Part shown: piece after piece, positions 36,201 to 45,237 of the stretch
Layout of the letters: each line of letters begins with the position of its first letter
Position numbering within the stretch: the stretch's first letter is position 1
Origin: Seongchinamella sediminis
GTDB lineage: Bacteria > Pseudomonadota > Gammaproteobacteria > Pseudomonadales > Halieaceae
Direction: 5' to 3'
Assembly (NCBI RefSeq): GCF_003457605.1
Contig: NZ_QRAN01000001.1
Location: 310,642-374,641 of the forward strand
DNA: 64,000 nucleotides
Position numbers and translations under genes: made by a program
Notes under the pieces: generated by a model
What the model saw: the letters and a program-made list of their open reading frames with translations, nothing else
Database searches by the model: none
What the model was told of the DNA's origin: nothing

Positions 36201-37182
36201 CGGCGAGCGCGAAGTGCTGGCGGGCCGGCGCCCCGACGTGCAGCGCCTGTGGGCCCGGACCAGCTATGAAATGCAGGCCCTGCGGGATAATCCTGACTGC
36301 GCCCGGGAAGAGTTCGAGCGCATCGGCGCCGAGGGCGCCGGGCTCAGCGCCAGCCTCAGCTTTGATCCAGCCGAGGATATTGCGGCGCCTTTCATCAATA
36401 GCGGCGCAAAGCCGCGCATCGCGGTACTGCGCGAGCAGGGCGTAAACGGCCACGTGGAAATGGCGGCGGCCTTCCACCGGGCGGGCTTTGCGCCCTTCGA
36501 CGTGCACATGAGCGATATTCTCAGTGGTCGCCAGCAGCTGGCTGATTTCAAGGGACTGGTCGCCTGTGGCGGCTTTTCCTACGGCGACGTGCTGGGCGCC
36601 GGGGAGGGCTGGGCCAAGAGCATTCGCTTCAATGAGGCGGTGCGGGAGCAGTTCAGCGCGTTTTTCCACCGCGACGACAGCTTCACCCTGGGGGTCTGCA
36701 ACGGTTGCCAGATGGTCTCCACGCTCAAGGACCTGATCCCCGGGGCAGAGCACTGGCCGCGTTTTGTGCGTAACCGGTCGGAGCAATTCGAGGCCCGCCT
36801 GGCCCTGGTACAGGTGCAGGAGAGCCCCTCCATCCTGTTGTCCGGCATGGCGGGTTCGCACCTGCCGATCGCGGTGGCCCACGGCGAAGGCCGCGCGGAA
36901 TTCACCGATGATGCGGCCCTGCAAACCTGTGAAGCCAGCGGCACGGTAGCGCTGCGTTACGTGGAGAGTGACCTTGCCGTGGCGAGCGCCTATCCCGCCA
37001 ATCCCAATGGTTCGCCCAATGGCATTTCCGGGCTTGCCAGCCTGGATGGCCGCGCCACCATCATGATGCCGCACCCGGAGCGGGTGTTCCGCAGCGTGCA
37101 GTATTCCTGGGCGCCCGCGGACTGGCCGGAGGACGGGGGCTGGATGCGACTGTTCCGCAATGCCCGCGCCTGGCTGGGCTAG
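33289..37182 (+). CDS. purL: Phosphoribosylformylglycinamidine synthase
   Basis: The 1297-residue single-chain FGAM synthase catalyses the fourth step of purine synthesis. A start at ATG 33289 ([15 protein letters not shown]) fits the family; an upstream in-frame ATG at 33229 does not. ATP-binding blocks include [15 protein letters not shown] and [22 protein letters not shown]-terminal class I glutaminase has the nucleophile in GVCNGCQM and the MPHPERVFR motif. A TACAAT box at 33242-33247 may be its -10. It is a core housekeeping gene at the right border of the guaA-purL neighbourhood. Confidence 0.96.
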   Translation: MLTLRGAPALSAFRLDKLSHKLSALNPDIKLLHTEFVHFADLDKALSPERRQVLEQLLDYGPTIDEAGHVAEGLEGRLLLVTPRPGTISPWSSKATDIAHNCGLAEVKRIERGVAYQLALPEGLDGDTLAAVKSQLHDRMTESVFDTLEDARALFLAAEPAPMTSVDVLGGGKPALEAANASLGLALADDEIDYLVASFSELGRNPNDVELMMFAQANSEHCRHKIFNASWSIDGEEQPLSLFKMIRNTNEQGGENVLSAYSDNAAVVAGHRAGRFYPDPESFEYHFSEENIHLLMKVETHNHPTAIAPFPGAGTGSGGEIRDEGAVGRGSKPKVGLTGFSVSNLNVPGYGQPWESEYGKPGRIVSALDIMLEGPIGGAAFNNEYGRPNLCGYFRSFELEAPGVDGPEVRGYHKPIMIAGGYGNIREEHVEKGEYQPGAKLIVLGGPAMLIGLGGGAASSMASGQSAEDLDFASVQRQNPEIERRCQEVIDRCWQLGADNPIAFIHDVGAGGLSNAFPELVKDGNRGGRFELRKVPNDEPGMSPLEIWCNESQERYVMAVEPENLARFEAICARERCPYAVVGEATEEMHLQLTDNIFGNAPVDLPMSVLFGKPPRMHREVTRRQVASQPLAIDLSVADAAARVLQLPTVASKNFLITIGDRTVTGMVARDQMVGPWQVPVADCAVTTVSYDSFAGEAMAMGERTPLALLDGPASGRMAVAEAITNIAAASIADIRDIKLSANWMCAAGHGAEDEALYDTVRAVGMEFCPQLGITVPVGKDSMSMRTTWNDGEDKAVTAPMSLIVSAFAPVTDARLSVTPQLQPGAAASLVLVDLGRGANRLGASALAQTCGQLGDAAPDVDAGDLKAFFQLVQQYLQAGKLLAYHDRSDGGLLVTLAEMAFAGHCGLDIDLQALPGTDLERLFNEEAGAVLQLASVDVEGFLASAAALGLGDCSHLLGRALPGEQLLLRDGEREVLAGRRPDVQRLWARTSYEMQALRDNPDCAREEFERIGAEGAGLSASLSFDPAEDIAAPFINSGAKPRIAVLREQGVNGHVEMAAAFHRAGFAPFDVHMSDILSGRQQLADFKGLVACGGFSYGDVLGAGEGWAKSIRFNEAVREQFSAFFHRDDSFTLGVCNGCQMVSTLKDLIPGAEHWPRFVRNRSEQFEARLALVQVQESPSILLSGMAGSHLPIAVAHGEGRAEFTDDAALQTCEASGTVALRYVESDLAVASAYPANPNGSPNGISGLASLDGRATIMMPHPERVFRSVQYSWAPADWPEDGGWMRLFRNARAWLG

Positions 37183-37240
37183 GGCGGGCGGCTCCCCCTT
37201 GAAATAGGGAAGCGGCGCCCCCACCACTGGGGTAGCGACC

Positions 37241-37268
37241 TTGTGGCGGGGGGGCTAATCCTTATAAT
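37241..37268 (+). promoter_or_regulatory. Probable promoter of secD-secF
   Basis: TTGTGG at 37241-37246 and a perfect TATAAT at 37263-37268 are spaced by 16 bases, 53 bases upstream of the secD ATG. The C-rich hairpin region before it (37195-37235) could also insulate purL. Confidence 0.5.
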
Positions 37269-37321
37269 GACGCCTTTTTCGGGACGGGACTGCCGCCCGT
37301 TTCATTGATCGAGCAAATTAC

Positions 37322-39199
37322 ATGCTGAACAAGTATCCCCTGTGGAAATACCTGCTAGTGCTTTTTGTGCTCTGCCTGGGTTTCTTTTACGCCGCACCGA
37401 ACCTCTACAAGCCCGACCCCGCCCTGCAGATTACCGGAGAAAGCAGTGCTCAGGTGATTGATGAGGCCACCCTGACCCGGGCCCACAAGGCGCTGGAAGA
37501 GGCGGGAATCGACTACTTTGGCGAGACCATCGACCCCGATGGCCGCAATGCCCTGATTCGCCTGCGCGACCAGGAAGAACAGCTCCAGGCCCAGGCCCGG
37601 GTATCCCGGGTGCTGGGCGACGGCTTTATCGTCGCGCTGAACCTCGCCCCGACCACGCCTTCCTGGCTCAGCGATTTTGGCGCCCAGCCGGTAAAGCTGG
37701 GACTTGACCTGCGCGGCGGCGTGCACTTCAAACTGGAAGTGGACGTGGACGCCGCCATCGAACGGCGTATGGAGTACTACCTCAACGCGACCAAACGGGC
37801 GCTGCGCGAGGAGCGTATTCGCGGCTTGGTCGACATCGATGGCGACAATCGCCTGGAGACCCGGTTCCGCTCCGAGGATTTGCGGGAGCAGGCCCGGGCG
37901 GTGATCGCCGAGAATCACCCCGAACTGGTGCTTGACCGGGTGGATGAAGAAGGCAGCTGGAATCTTTACGCGGTGATGACCGAGGCGACCCGCAAGGAGA
38001 TTGCCGATTACGCGGTGACCCAGAACCTGACCACCCTGCGCAACCGGGTCAACGAGTTGGGCGTCTCCGAGCCGCTGGTGCAGCGCCAGGGGCAAAACCG
38101 CATCGTGGTTGAACTGGCGGGGATCCAGGACACCGCCGAAGCCAAACGTATTCTCGGCAAGGTGGCCAACCTGGAGTTTCGCATGGTGGCCAGACTGGAA
38201 GCGGCACCCTCAGAGAAGCAGCGCTTCGAGTACCGCAGCGCCGACCGCGCCGGGATGAGCGAATGGCTGGAGCGGGAGGTGATCCTGACCGGTGAGCGAG
38301 TCACCAACGCCCAGGCCAGCTTCGACCAGAACGGCCGGCCCAACGTGCAGATCAGCCTCGACAGCGAGGGCGGCCTGCTGATGAACCGCGCCACCCGCGA
38401 CAATATCAAGCGCCGCATGGGCGTGCTGTTTATCGAGCGCAAATACCGCACCACCTACGAGCGCGATGAGAACGGCGAGGAAGTCGCGGTCAAAACCCCC
38501 TACGACGAGAAAAAGCTGCTGACCGCGCCGGTCATCCAGTCTGCGCTGGGAGCGCAATTCCAGATCACCGGCCTGGACAGCCCGCTGGAGGCCTCCGAGC
38601 TGGCGCTGATGCTGCGGGCGGGCGCCCTGGCCGCGCCGATCAACTTTGTCGAGGAGCGCACCGTCGGTCCCTCCCTGGGCGCGGAAAATATTCGCCTCGG
38701 GGTGAAATCGGTGCAAATGGGCCTGGCCCTGGTGGTCTTGTTCATGGTGCTCTACTACCGCGTGTTTGGTGTTGCGGCGGTCATCGCGCTGAGCTGCAAC
38801 CTGGTGTTGATGATTGCCTTCATGTCGATTATCGGCGCCACCCTGACCCTGCCCGGTATTGCCGGTATCGTGCTGACGGTGGGTATGGCGGTAGACGCCA
38901 ACGTACTGATCTTCTCGCGAATACGCGAGGAGGTGAAGAACGGGCTGTCGCCGCAAATGGCCATCCATTCCGGTTTCGAGCGCGCCGTCGCCACCATCCT
39001 GGACGCCAATATTACCACCCTGATCGTGGCAATTATCCTCTACGCCGTGGGCACCGGCCCCATCAAGGGCTTCGCGGTCACCCTGTCGGTGGGGATCGTG
39101 ACCTCCATGTTCACCGCCATCATGGGCACCCGCGCCCTGATCAACCTGGTTTACGGCGGTCGCCGTGTCGAGAAGCTGTCAATCGGAGGAGGCGTCTGA
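37322..39199 (+). CDS. secD: Protein translocase subunit SecD
   Basis: SecD is the inner-membrane RND-type subunit that uses the proton gradient to help SecYEG release exported proteins. The 625-residue protein has TM1 at about 8-26, a large periplasmic region with a conserved GLDLRGGVHFKLEVD motif, and five C-terminal helices (about 455-610) with LPGIAGIVLTVGMAVDANVL. It overlaps secF by one base (TGATG). Normally tgt-yajC precede secD; here purL does. Confidence 0.95.
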   Translation: MLNKYPLWKYLLVLFVLCLGFFYAAPNLYKPDPALQITGESSAQVIDEATLTRAHKALEEAGIDYFGETIDPDGRNALIRLRDQEEQLQAQARVSRVLGDGFIVALNLAPTTPSWLSDFGAQPVKLGLDLRGGVHFKLEVDVDAAIERRMEYYLNATKRALREERIRGLVDIDGDNRLETRFRSEDLREQARAVIAENHPELVLDRVDEEGSWNLYAVMTEATRKEIADYAVTQNLTTLRNRVNELGVSEPLVQRQGQNRIVVELAGIQDTAEAKRILGKVANLEFRMVARLEAAPSEKQRFEYRSADRAGMSEWLEREVILTGERVTNAQASFDQNGRPNVQISLDSEGGLLMNRATRDNIKRRMGVLFIERKYRTTYERDENGEEVAVKTPYDEKKLLTAPVIQSALGAQFQITGLDSPLEASELALMLRAGALAAPINFVEERTVGPSLGAENIRLGVKSVQMGLALVVLFMVLYYRVFGVAAVIALSCNLVLMIAFMSIIGATLTLPGIAGIVLTVGMAVDANVLIFSRIREEVKNGLSPQMAIHSGFERAVATILDANITTLIVAIILYAVGTGPIKGFAVTLSVGIVTSMFTAIMGTRALINLVYGGRRVEKLSIGGGV

Positions 39200-40113
39200 T
39201 GAAAGTGATCAACTTCATGGGGCAACGCAAGCTGGCCCTGGTCTTCTCCCTGCTGTTGCTGGGCGCCTCGATCGCCTCGCTGGCGGTCAAGCAGCTCAAC
39301 TGGGGCCTGGATTTCACCGGCGGTACGCTGGTGGAAGTGCACTACAGTGAAACCGCCGACCTCAACGGCATCCGGGAAACCCTGGAAACCGGCGGTTACG
39401 CCGGCGCCATTGTGGTCAGCTTCGGCACCGACCAGGACGTACTGATACGCCTGCCGCAGGGCTATTCCGACAGCCAGGGCGCCGAGTTGCTGGCCAAGCT
39501 GCAGAACGCCTACAGCGGCAACGTGGAACTGCGCCGGATCGAATTTGTCGGCCCCCAGGTGGGTGACGAGCTGCGCGAACAGGGCGGGCTGGCCATGCTG
39601 CTGGCCCTGGGTCTGGTGATGCTTTACATCGCCTTCCGCTTCCAGCTCAAGTTCGCGGTGGGCGCCGTGGTCGCGCTGATGCACGATGTCGTGGTGGTGC
39701 TCGGTTTCTTCTCCATTACTGGTATGGAATTCGACCTCACCGTGCTGGCGGCGCTGCTGGCGGTGATCGGTTACTCCCTGAACGACACCATCGTGGTGTC
39801 CGACCGTATCCGCGAGAACTTCCGCAAGATCCGCAAGGCGGGCCCGGTGGAGGTGATCAATATCTCCCTCAGCGAGACCCTGGGCCGGACCCTGGTGACC
39901 TCGTTGACCACCATGCTGGTGCTGATGGCCCTGGCCCTGTTCGGCGGCGAGATGATCAACGCGTTTGCGATTGCCCTGCTGGTGGGTGTCTTTATCGGTA
40001 CCTACTCGTCCATTTATGTGGCGGCCAATGCGCTGTTGATCATGGGGGTCAGCAAGGAAGACCTGATGATCCCGGTTAAAGAGGGCGCGGAGCAGGACGA
40101 CTTGATACCCTGA
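39199..40113 (+). CDS. secF: Protein translocase subunit SecF
   Basis: The 304-residue partner of SecD has six predicted helices. The SecF signatures FMGQRKLALVFS, GLDFTGGTLVEVHYSE and the C-terminal LLAVIGYSLNDTIVVSDRIR are visible. It works in the SecDF-YajC complex. No yajC is adjacent. Confidence 0.95.
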   Translation: MKVINFMGQRKLALVFSLLLLGASIASLAVKQLNWGLDFTGGTLVEVHYSETADLNGIRETLETGGYAGAIVVSFGTDQDVLIRLPQGYSDSQGAELLAKLQNAYSGNVELRRIEFVGPQVGDELREQGGLAMLLALGLVMLYIAFRFQLKFAVGAVVALMHDVVVVLGFFSITGMEFDLTVLAALLAVIGYSLNDTIVVSDRIRENFRKIRKAGPVEVINISLSETLGRTLVTSLTTMLVLMALALFGGEMINAFAIALLVGVFIGTYSSIYVAANALLIMGVSKEDLMIPVKEGAEQDDLIP

Positions 40114-40149
40114 GGGGCGCATCGGTCGTTCTGGTACGAGCCGGTCCGC

Positions 40150-40211
40150 CGCCCGATTGCTTTCGGGTAGACGTCGGCGGGCCTCCAAGTCTCCCCGAAA
40201 GCAATCGGGCG
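40150..40211. repeat. 18-base perfect inverted repeat (hairpin) after secF
   Basis: CGCCCGATTGCTTTCGGG at 40150-40167 and its exact complement CCCGAAAGCAATCGGGCG at 40194-40211 flank a 26-base loop. The stem is very strong but lacks a T-tract on either side, so it is not a standard Rho-independent terminator. It may be a mobile palindromic repeat or a transcript-stabilising hairpin for secDF. Confidence 0.75.
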
Positions 40212-40263
40212 ACGAACCTGGATCATCACCGAAATTCACGAGGGCGCTCAAGTTAGGTTCGTT

Positions 40264-40443
40264 GCCAATTCTTCGTTAGCGTGCCGTTGGAGGCTGCTTT
40301 TGCGCAGCCATGATTTTTGGGGGCTTTCCGCGAGGACTGTCTGAGGCCGCCTATGGGTTGCGCCCAGCAACCCATGCCGAGTTCCGCAGTGGCCCAAAAA
40401 ACATGGCGGAGTTTGCCGACCGGCGCGCTAACGAAGAATTGGC
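40264..40443. repeat. About 180-base nested palindromic element between secF and suhB
   Basis: Outer arms GCCAATTCTTCGTTAGCG (40264-40281) and its exact complement (40426-40443) enclose a second inverted pair, GCCATGATTTTTGGG against CCCAAAAAACATGGC. An innermost hairpin, ATGGGTTG/CAACCCAT, encloses CGCCCAG. Nested complementary arms of this kind fit a MITE-like or REP-type miniature element. No transposase is nearby. The stretch 40114-40477 has no gene. Confidence 0.7.
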
Positions 40444-40477
40444 AGCGGACCGGAGGGATATTAACGATCGGCTGGTT

Positions 40478-41272
40478 TTATCCTAACAGTGGCTTGGTCA
40501 CCTGCAGCACCGCCTTGAAGCATTTCGGATTGCCACAAACAATATTGCCGGACTCCATGTAGTTATCCGATGCGTCGATGTCGGCTACCAGCCCGCCGGC
40601 CTCTTTTACCAGCAAGGCCCCGGCCGCAATGTCCCACTGAGCGAGACCGATTTCCCAGAAGGCATCCAGCCTCCCCGCGGCCACATAGGCCAGGTCCAGC
40701 GAGGCGGCGCCGGCGCGGCGGATGCCGGCACATTGCCCGGCCAGCAGCTCCACTGATTTGGCGTAGGCTTCCAGTTTGTCGTCGCAGTGCCCCTTGAAAG
40801 GGATGCCCGTGCCCAGCAGGGCACCCTCCAGGCTGGTGCGCTTGCTGACCCGCAGGCGGCGGCCATTGAGTTGGGCGCCGCGGCCGCGGGAGGCGGTGAA
40901 TTCCTCCCGGCGCACCGGGTCGACAATCACCGCGTGTTCCAGCCTGCCCTTGTGCAGGCAGGCGATCGACACCGCGTAGTGGGGGATGCCGCGGGCAAAG
41001 TTGGTGGTGCCGTCCAGGGGGTCGATAATCCAGCGGTAGTCGGCGTTCTCGGCGCCGGTGAGGCCGGTTTCCTCGCCCAGGATGGCGTGGTCCGGGTAGG
41101 CCTTTTGCAGGTGGTAGATGATCTCTTTTTCGGCGCTGACATCCACCTCGCTGACAAAATCGTTGACGCCCTTGGCGACGATATCGACCCGCTCCAGATC
41201 ATCGGAGGCACGTACGATTTGTTCGCCCGCCTTGCGGGCGGCGCGCAGTGCAATGTTGATCATCGGTTCCAT
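40478..41272 (-). CDS. suhB: Inositol-1-monophosphatase family protein SuhB
   Basis: The 264-residue product starts at MEPMINIALRAARKAGEQ. A more upstream in-frame start adds unrelated residues. Motifs are GEETG, WIIDPLDGTTNFARG (metal and phosphate site) and a C-terminal WDIAAGALLVKEAGG. SuhB hydrolyses inositol monophosphate and also acts in rRNA antitermination in E. coli. It is divergent from trmJ, the same pairing as in Pseudomonas. Confidence 0.94.
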   Translation of the reverse strand: MEPMINIALRAARKAGEQIVRASDDLERVDIVAKGVNDFVSEVDVSAEKEIIYHLQKAYPDHAILGEETGLTGAENADYRWIIDPLDGTTNFARGIPHYAVSIACLHKGRLEHAVIVDPVRREEFTASRGRGAQLNGRRLRVSKRTSLEGALLGTGIPFKGHCDDKLEAYAKSVELLAGQCAGIRRAGAASLDLAYVAAGRLDAFWEIGLAQWDIAAGALLVKEAGGLVADIDASDNYMESGNIVCGNPKCFKAVLQVTKPLLG

Positions 41273-41368
41273 GGGGCGTCCTTGGTCGGTTGCGGGCGCG
41301 CGATTATAGAGCAAGTGGGGCAGAAAATCTGCTAAACTTCGCGCCCCGTTTCCGGCTCGCAAGCGTTC

Positions 41369-42133
41369 ATGAATCTCGACAATATCCGCATCGTCCTGGT
41401 CAATACCAGCCATCCCGGCAATATCGGCGGTGTCGCCCGCGCCATGAAAAACATGGGGCTTTCCCGCCTGGTCCTGGTCGCACCGCGGCAGTTCCCCGAT
41501 GAGCAGGCCGACTGGCGCGCCGCCTCGGCGGTGGATGTGCTGGAGCAGGCCGCGGTCACCTCGACCCTCGACGAGGCCATCGCCGATTGCCAGTTTGTGG
41601 TCGGCACCAGTGCCCGTGGGCGGCGCATTCCATGGCCGCTGCTGGACCCCAGGCAGTGTGCCGGGCGGATGGCGGTGGCCTCTGACCAGGAGCAGGTGGC
41701 GGTGCTATTCGGTCGCGAGGACCGGGGCCTGACCAACGACGAGCTGAAAGTCTGCAACCTGCACCTCAATATCCCCACCTCCGCCGATTACAGCTCCCTG
41801 AACCTGGCCATGGCGGTGCAGGTGGTCTGCTACGAGCTGCGCATGTTGCTGGACGCGCCCTCGCTGCCCGCCAGCGAGGATGCCGAGTGGGATACGCCCT
41901 TTGCGACCCGGGACAACATGGAGCGTTTTTACACCCATCTGGAAGAAACGCTGGTCGACGTGGAATTTCTCGATCCGGCGGCGCCCCGCCAGCTGATGGC
42001 GCGGCTCCGGCGCCTGTACAGCCGGGTGCGCCTGGACGAGATGGAGCTCAATATTCTCAGGGGTATTCTCACTGAAACCCAGAAATGGGTAAGCAGGGCA
42101 AAGGCGTCCGATTCCAGTCCGGGTTCTGGCTAA
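41369..42133 (+). CDS. trmJ: tRNA (cytidine/uridine-2'-O-)-methyltransferase TrmJ
   Basis: This 254-residue SPOUT-class methyltransferase modifies position 32 of tRNAs. The N-terminus IRIVLVNTSHPGNIGGVARA is characteristic, as are the SAM-binding trefoil-knot motifs VAVLFGREDRGLTNDEL and LNLAMAVQVVCYELRM. Unlike in Pseudomonas, no cysE lies between trmJ and iscR. Confidence 0.93.
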   Translation: MNLDNIRIVLVNTSHPGNIGGVARAMKNMGLSRLVLVAPRQFPDEQADWRAASAVDVLEQAAVTSTLDEAIADCQFVVGTSARGRRIPWPLLDPRQCAGRMAVASDQEQVAVLFGREDRGLTNDELKVCNLHLNIPTSADYSSLNLAMAVQVVCYELRMLLDAPSLPASEDAEWDTPFATRDNMERFYTHLEETLVDVEFLDPAAPRQLMARLRRLYSRVRLDEMELNILRGILTETQKWVSRAKASDSSPGSG

Positions 42134-42190
42134 AGACCGACTAAATTACTTGGTTTTATAGTTGACCAAATTACTCGGTTATTGCATACT
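42133..42190 (+). promoter_or_regulatory. Tandem IscR type-1 sites and iscR promoter
   Basis: The 25-base stretch 42158-42182 matches the IscR type-1 consensus at most positions (ATAGTTGAC...CGGTTAT). A second, weaker copy lies at 42133-42157, immediately adjacent. A TTGACC -35 at 42162-42167 and a CATACT -10 at 42185-42190, 17 bases apart, place the strong site over the promoter. IscR carrying its [2Fe-2S] cluster should repress the operon. Confidence 0.78.
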
Positions 42191-42220
42191 TCCCAGGTCG
42201 AGAATGAAAGGGTTGGAACT

Positions 42221-42694
42221 ATGCGGCTCACCACCAAAGGGCGGTACGCGGTTACCGCAATGCTGGACCTGGCACTGCACGGCAGTGACGGGCCGGTAAG
42301 CCTCGCTGATATCTCGGGCAGGCAGGATATCTCCCTGTCCTACCTGGAGCAACTGTTCGCGAAATTGCGCCGCAACGACCTGGTGACCAGTGTCCGCGGC
42401 CCCGGCGGCGGCTACCGCCTGAGCCGGGATATGGCGGAGATCTTCGTCGCCCAGATCGTCGATGCGGTCAACGAGGCGGTGGATGCCACCGGCTGCGGCG
42501 GCACCAGCAATTGCCAGCAGGGCGAGGTCTGCCTCACCCATCACCTGTGGTGCGACCTGAGCGAGCAGATTCACGGCTTCCTCAGCCAGATCAGCCTGGC
42601 CAACCTGGTGGAGCGCCGCGAAGTACAGCATATATCGGCGCGTCAGGATGCGCGGGCAGAGCAGGGCGAAACCCTGGTGCTGAGCCAGGCCTGA
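42221..42694 (+). CDS. iscR: Fe-S cluster assembly regulator IscR
   Basis: The 157-residue Rrf2 protein starts [20 protein letters not shown]. Cluster ligands Cys92, Cys98, Cys104 and His107 fall at the same positions as in E. coli IscR. An upstream in-frame ATG (42182) lies inside the operator region and is rejected. It autoregulates the isc operon through the tandem sites upstream and heads the operon. Confidence 0.95.
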   Translation: MRLTTKGRYAVTAMLDLALHGSDGPVSLADISGRQDISLSYLEQLFAKLRRNDLVTSVRGPGGGYRLSRDMAEIFVAQIVDAVNEAVDATGCGGTSNCQQGEVCLTHHLWCDLSEQIHGFLSQISLANLVERREVQHISARQDARAEQGETLVLSQA

Positions 42695-42717
42695 GTGCAA
42701 CAACGGAGCTTTTGAGA

Positions 42718-43932
42718 ATGCAGAAACCGATTTATTTTGACTACCTGGCCACGACGCCGGTTGACCCGCGGGTGGTGGAGAAGATGGTCCACTGCCTGTC
42801 CATGGAGGGCAACTTTGGCAACCCGGCCTCACGCTCCCACCTGTATGGCTGGAAAGCGGAAGAAGCGGTGGAGAATGCCCGCCGCCAGGTGGCCGACCTG
42901 ATCAATGCGGACCCCCGGGAGATCGTCTGGACCTCCGGCGCAACCGAGTCCGACAACCTCGCCATCAAGGGCGTGGCCCACTTCTACCAGAAGAAAGGCA
43001 AGCACATTGTCACCTCCAAGATCGAGCACAAGGCGGTGCTCGACACCTGCCGCCAGCTGGAGCGCGAGGGCTTCGAGGTCACCTACCTGGACCCCAACGA
43101 GCAGGGCCTGATTACCCCCGAGGCGGTGGCTGCCGCCCTGCGCGATGACACGGTGCTGGTCAGCATCATGCACGCCAACAACGAAATCGGCACAGTCAAC
43201 GATATCGCCGGCATCGGCGAAGTGACCCGTAACGCCAAGGTGCTGTTTCACGTCGACGCCGCCCAGAGCGCCGGCAAGATCGAGCTGGATATGGAAGCAA
43301 TGAAGGTTGATCTGCTGTCCATGTCTGGCCACAAGATGTATGGCCCCAAGGGCATAGGCGTCCTGTTCGTGCGCCGCAAGCCGCGGGTTCGCCTGGAGGC
43401 GCAAATGCACGGCGGTGGCCACGAGCGCGGCATGCGCTCCGGCACCCTGGCCACGCACCAGATTGTCGGCATGGGCGAGGCCGCACAGATTGCCAGGGAA
43501 GGCATGGACGAGGAGGCGGTGCGCCTGACAGCGCTGCGCCAGCGCTTCTGGGACGGCATCAAGGATATTGAAGAGGTTCATGTCAACGGTGATATGGACC
43601 AGCGCCTGCCCGGTGCGATCAACGTCAGCATTGCGTTTGTGGAGGGCGAGTCGCTCATCATGTCGCTCAAGGACCTGGCGATTTCCAGCGGTTCTGCCTG
43701 TACCTCCGCCAGCCTGGAACCGTCCTACGTGTTGCGCGCGCTGGGCCTGAATGACGAGCTGGCGCACAGCTCGCTGCGCTTCAGCTTCGGCCGCTTCACT
43801 ACCGAGGAAGACGTCGATGTGGCGGTCGAACAGTTGCGCAATGCGGTAGGCAAGTTGAGGGAGCTTTCGCCCCTCTGGGATATGTATCAGGACGGTGTCG
43901 ATCTGAACACCATCGAGTGGGCCGCCCACTAG
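42718..43932 (+). CDS. iscS: Cysteine desulfurase IscS
   Basis: The 404-residue PLP enzyme supplies sulfur for Fe-S clusters and tRNA thiolation. The Schiff-base lysine is Lys206 (SGHKMYGP) and the sulfur-accepting Cys328 is in [16 protein letters not shown], both at E. coli positions. The start is ATG 42718; the open frame extends upstream into iscR but without homology. It follows iscR by 23 bases. Confidence 0.97.
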   Translation: MQKPIYFDYLATTPVDPRVVEKMVHCLSMEGNFGNPASRSHLYGWKAEEAVENARRQVADLINADPREIVWTSGATESDNLAIKGVAHFYQKKGKHIVTSKIEHKAVLDTCRQLEREGFEVTYLDPNEQGLITPEAVAAALRDDTVLVSIMHANNEIGTVNDIAGIGEVTRNAKVLFHVDAAQSAGKIELDMEAMKVDLLSMSGHKMYGPKGIGVLFVRRKPRVRLEAQMHGGGHERGMRSGTLATHQIVGMGEAAQIAREGMDEEAVRLTALRQRFWDGIKDIEEVHVNGDMDQRLPGAINVSIAFVEGESLIMSLKDLAISSGSACTSASLEPSYVLRALGLNDELAHSSLRFSFGRFTTEEDVDVAVEQLRNAVGKLRELSPLWDMYQDGVDLNTIEWAAH

Positions 43933-43950
43933 CGGTAAAGGAGAGAAATC

Positions 43951-44337
43951 ATGGCATACAGCGACAAAGTACTGGATCACTACGAAAACCCCCGCAATGT
44001 CGGCAAGATGGACGCTGGCGACGCCAGCGTCGGCACCGGCATGGTCGGCGCGCCGGCCTGCGGTGACGTGATGCGGCTGCAGATCAAGGTCAACGACGAG
44101 GGTGTTATTGAAGACGCCAAGTTCAAGACCTACGGCTGCGGCAGCGCCATCGCCTCCAGTTCCCTGCTCACCGAGTGGGTCAAGGGTAAGCGGCTGGACG
44201 AGGCCGAGCAGATCAAGAACACGCAAATCGCCGAGGAACTGGCCTTGCCGCCGGTGAAGATTCACTGCAGCGTGCTGGCCGAGGACGCCATCAAGGCCGC
44301 CGTCAAGGACCTGCGCGAGAAGCGGGGAGACGCTTGA
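43951..44337 (+). CDS. iscU: Fe-S cluster scaffold IscU
   Basis: The 128-residue scaffold has cluster ligands Cys37, Cys63 and Cys106, the conserved Asp39 and the HscA-recognition motif LPPVK (99-103), all intact. It receives sulfur from IscS and transfers clusters with HscA/HscB. The stop overlaps the iscA ATG by one base. Confidence 0.97.
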   Translation: MAYSDKVLDHYENPRNVGKMDAGDASVGTGMVGAPACGDVMRLQIKVNDEGVIEDAKFKTYGCGSAIASSSLLTEWVKGKRLDEAEQIKNTQIAEELALPPVKIHCSVLAEDAIKAAVKDLREKRGDA

Positions 44338-44663
44338 TGGGTAGCATTACCATCACCGAGGCGGCAGCCAGGCATGTGGCCTCCCAGCTGAAGGGGCGGG
44401 GCAAGGGCCTGGGCATACGCCTGGGCGTCACCACCTCCGGCTGCTCCGGCATGGCCTATGTCCTCGAATTTGTCGACGAGGCGGCGCCGGAAGATGCGGT
44501 GTTCGAAAATCACGGTGTCAAAGTGTTCATCGATCCCAAAAGCCTGGTTTACCTGGACGGCACCGAGCTCGATTTTGTTCGCGAGGGGCTCAACGAGGGT
44601 TTGCAGTTCCGTAACCCCAACGTCTCCGCAGAGTGCGGTTGCGGCGAAAGCTTTACCGTATAA
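44337..44663 (+). CDS. iscA: A-type Fe-S carrier IscA
   Basis: The 108-residue A-type carrier has the three cysteines in SGCSGMAY (Cys36) and CGCGES (Cys100, Cys102). ATG 44337 (in TGATG with the iscU stop) is preferred to an in-frame TTG one codon earlier. It passes clusters to target proteins. Confidence 0.95.
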   Translation: MGSITITEAAARHVASQLKGRGKGLGIRLGVTTSGCSGMAYVLEFVDEAAPEDAVFENHGVKVFIDPKSLVYLDGTELDFVREGLNEGLQFRNPNVSAECGCGESFTV

Positions 44664-44696
44664 TCCGCGGTCCGATACCTGAGCGGCGCTGGCGGC

Positions 44697-45236
44697 ATGT
44701 CATCACCTGATTTCTCCCAGAACTACTTCCAGCTGTTTGATCTGCCAGTGCAGTTCGCCATCGACGCCCGGATGCTGGGTGAGCGTTACCGGCAGCTGCA
44801 GCGGCAGCTGCACCCGGACCGTTACGCCAGTGCGGCGCAGCATGAAAAGCGCATGGCGGTGCAGTACTCCGCCTTCGTCAACGAGGCATATGCCGCCCTG
44901 CGCTCGCCGCTCAAGCGCGCCCTGTACCTGCTGCAGCTGGAGGGCCTGAGCGCAGAAGAAATATCCGCGCAGCAGGTCGATGGTGGTTTCCTGATCGAGC
45001 AGATGGAGTTGCGTGAAAAGCTGGAGTCGCTGCACGACCTGGTGGACCCGGACACGGTGCTCGACCACCTGGTGAGGGAAATCAGCGGCGATATCAACAG
45101 CCATCAGGCGGAGTTCGAAGCCGCATACAATCAATCAGATCTGACCGCGGCTGCCAGCGCCTGCGTTAAAATGCAGTACCTGGAGAAGCTGTTGCAGGAA
45201 GCGGAACAGATCGAATCAGAGTTAATGGATAGCTGA
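44697..45236 (+). CDS. hscB: J-domain co-chaperone HscB
   Basis: The 179-residue J-protein has the HPD motif in LHPDRYAS and the N-terminal [12 protein letters not shown] seen in HscB. The C-terminal helical domain binds IscU. It stimulates HscA and ends 1 base before hscA. Confidence 0.94.
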   Translation: MSSPDFSQNYFQLFDLPVQFAIDARMLGERYRQLQRQLHPDRYASAAQHEKRMAVQYSAFVNEAYAALRSPLKRALYLLQLEGLSAEEISAQQVDGGFLIEQMELREKLESLHDLVDPDTVLDHLVREISGDINSHQAEFEAAYNQSDLTAAASACVKMQYLEKLLQEAEQIESELMDS

Positions 45237-45237
45237 C

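Noticed and set aside
40150-40211. Rho-independent terminator of secDF
   Set aside because: The stem is long and perfect but has a 26-base loop and no T-tract.
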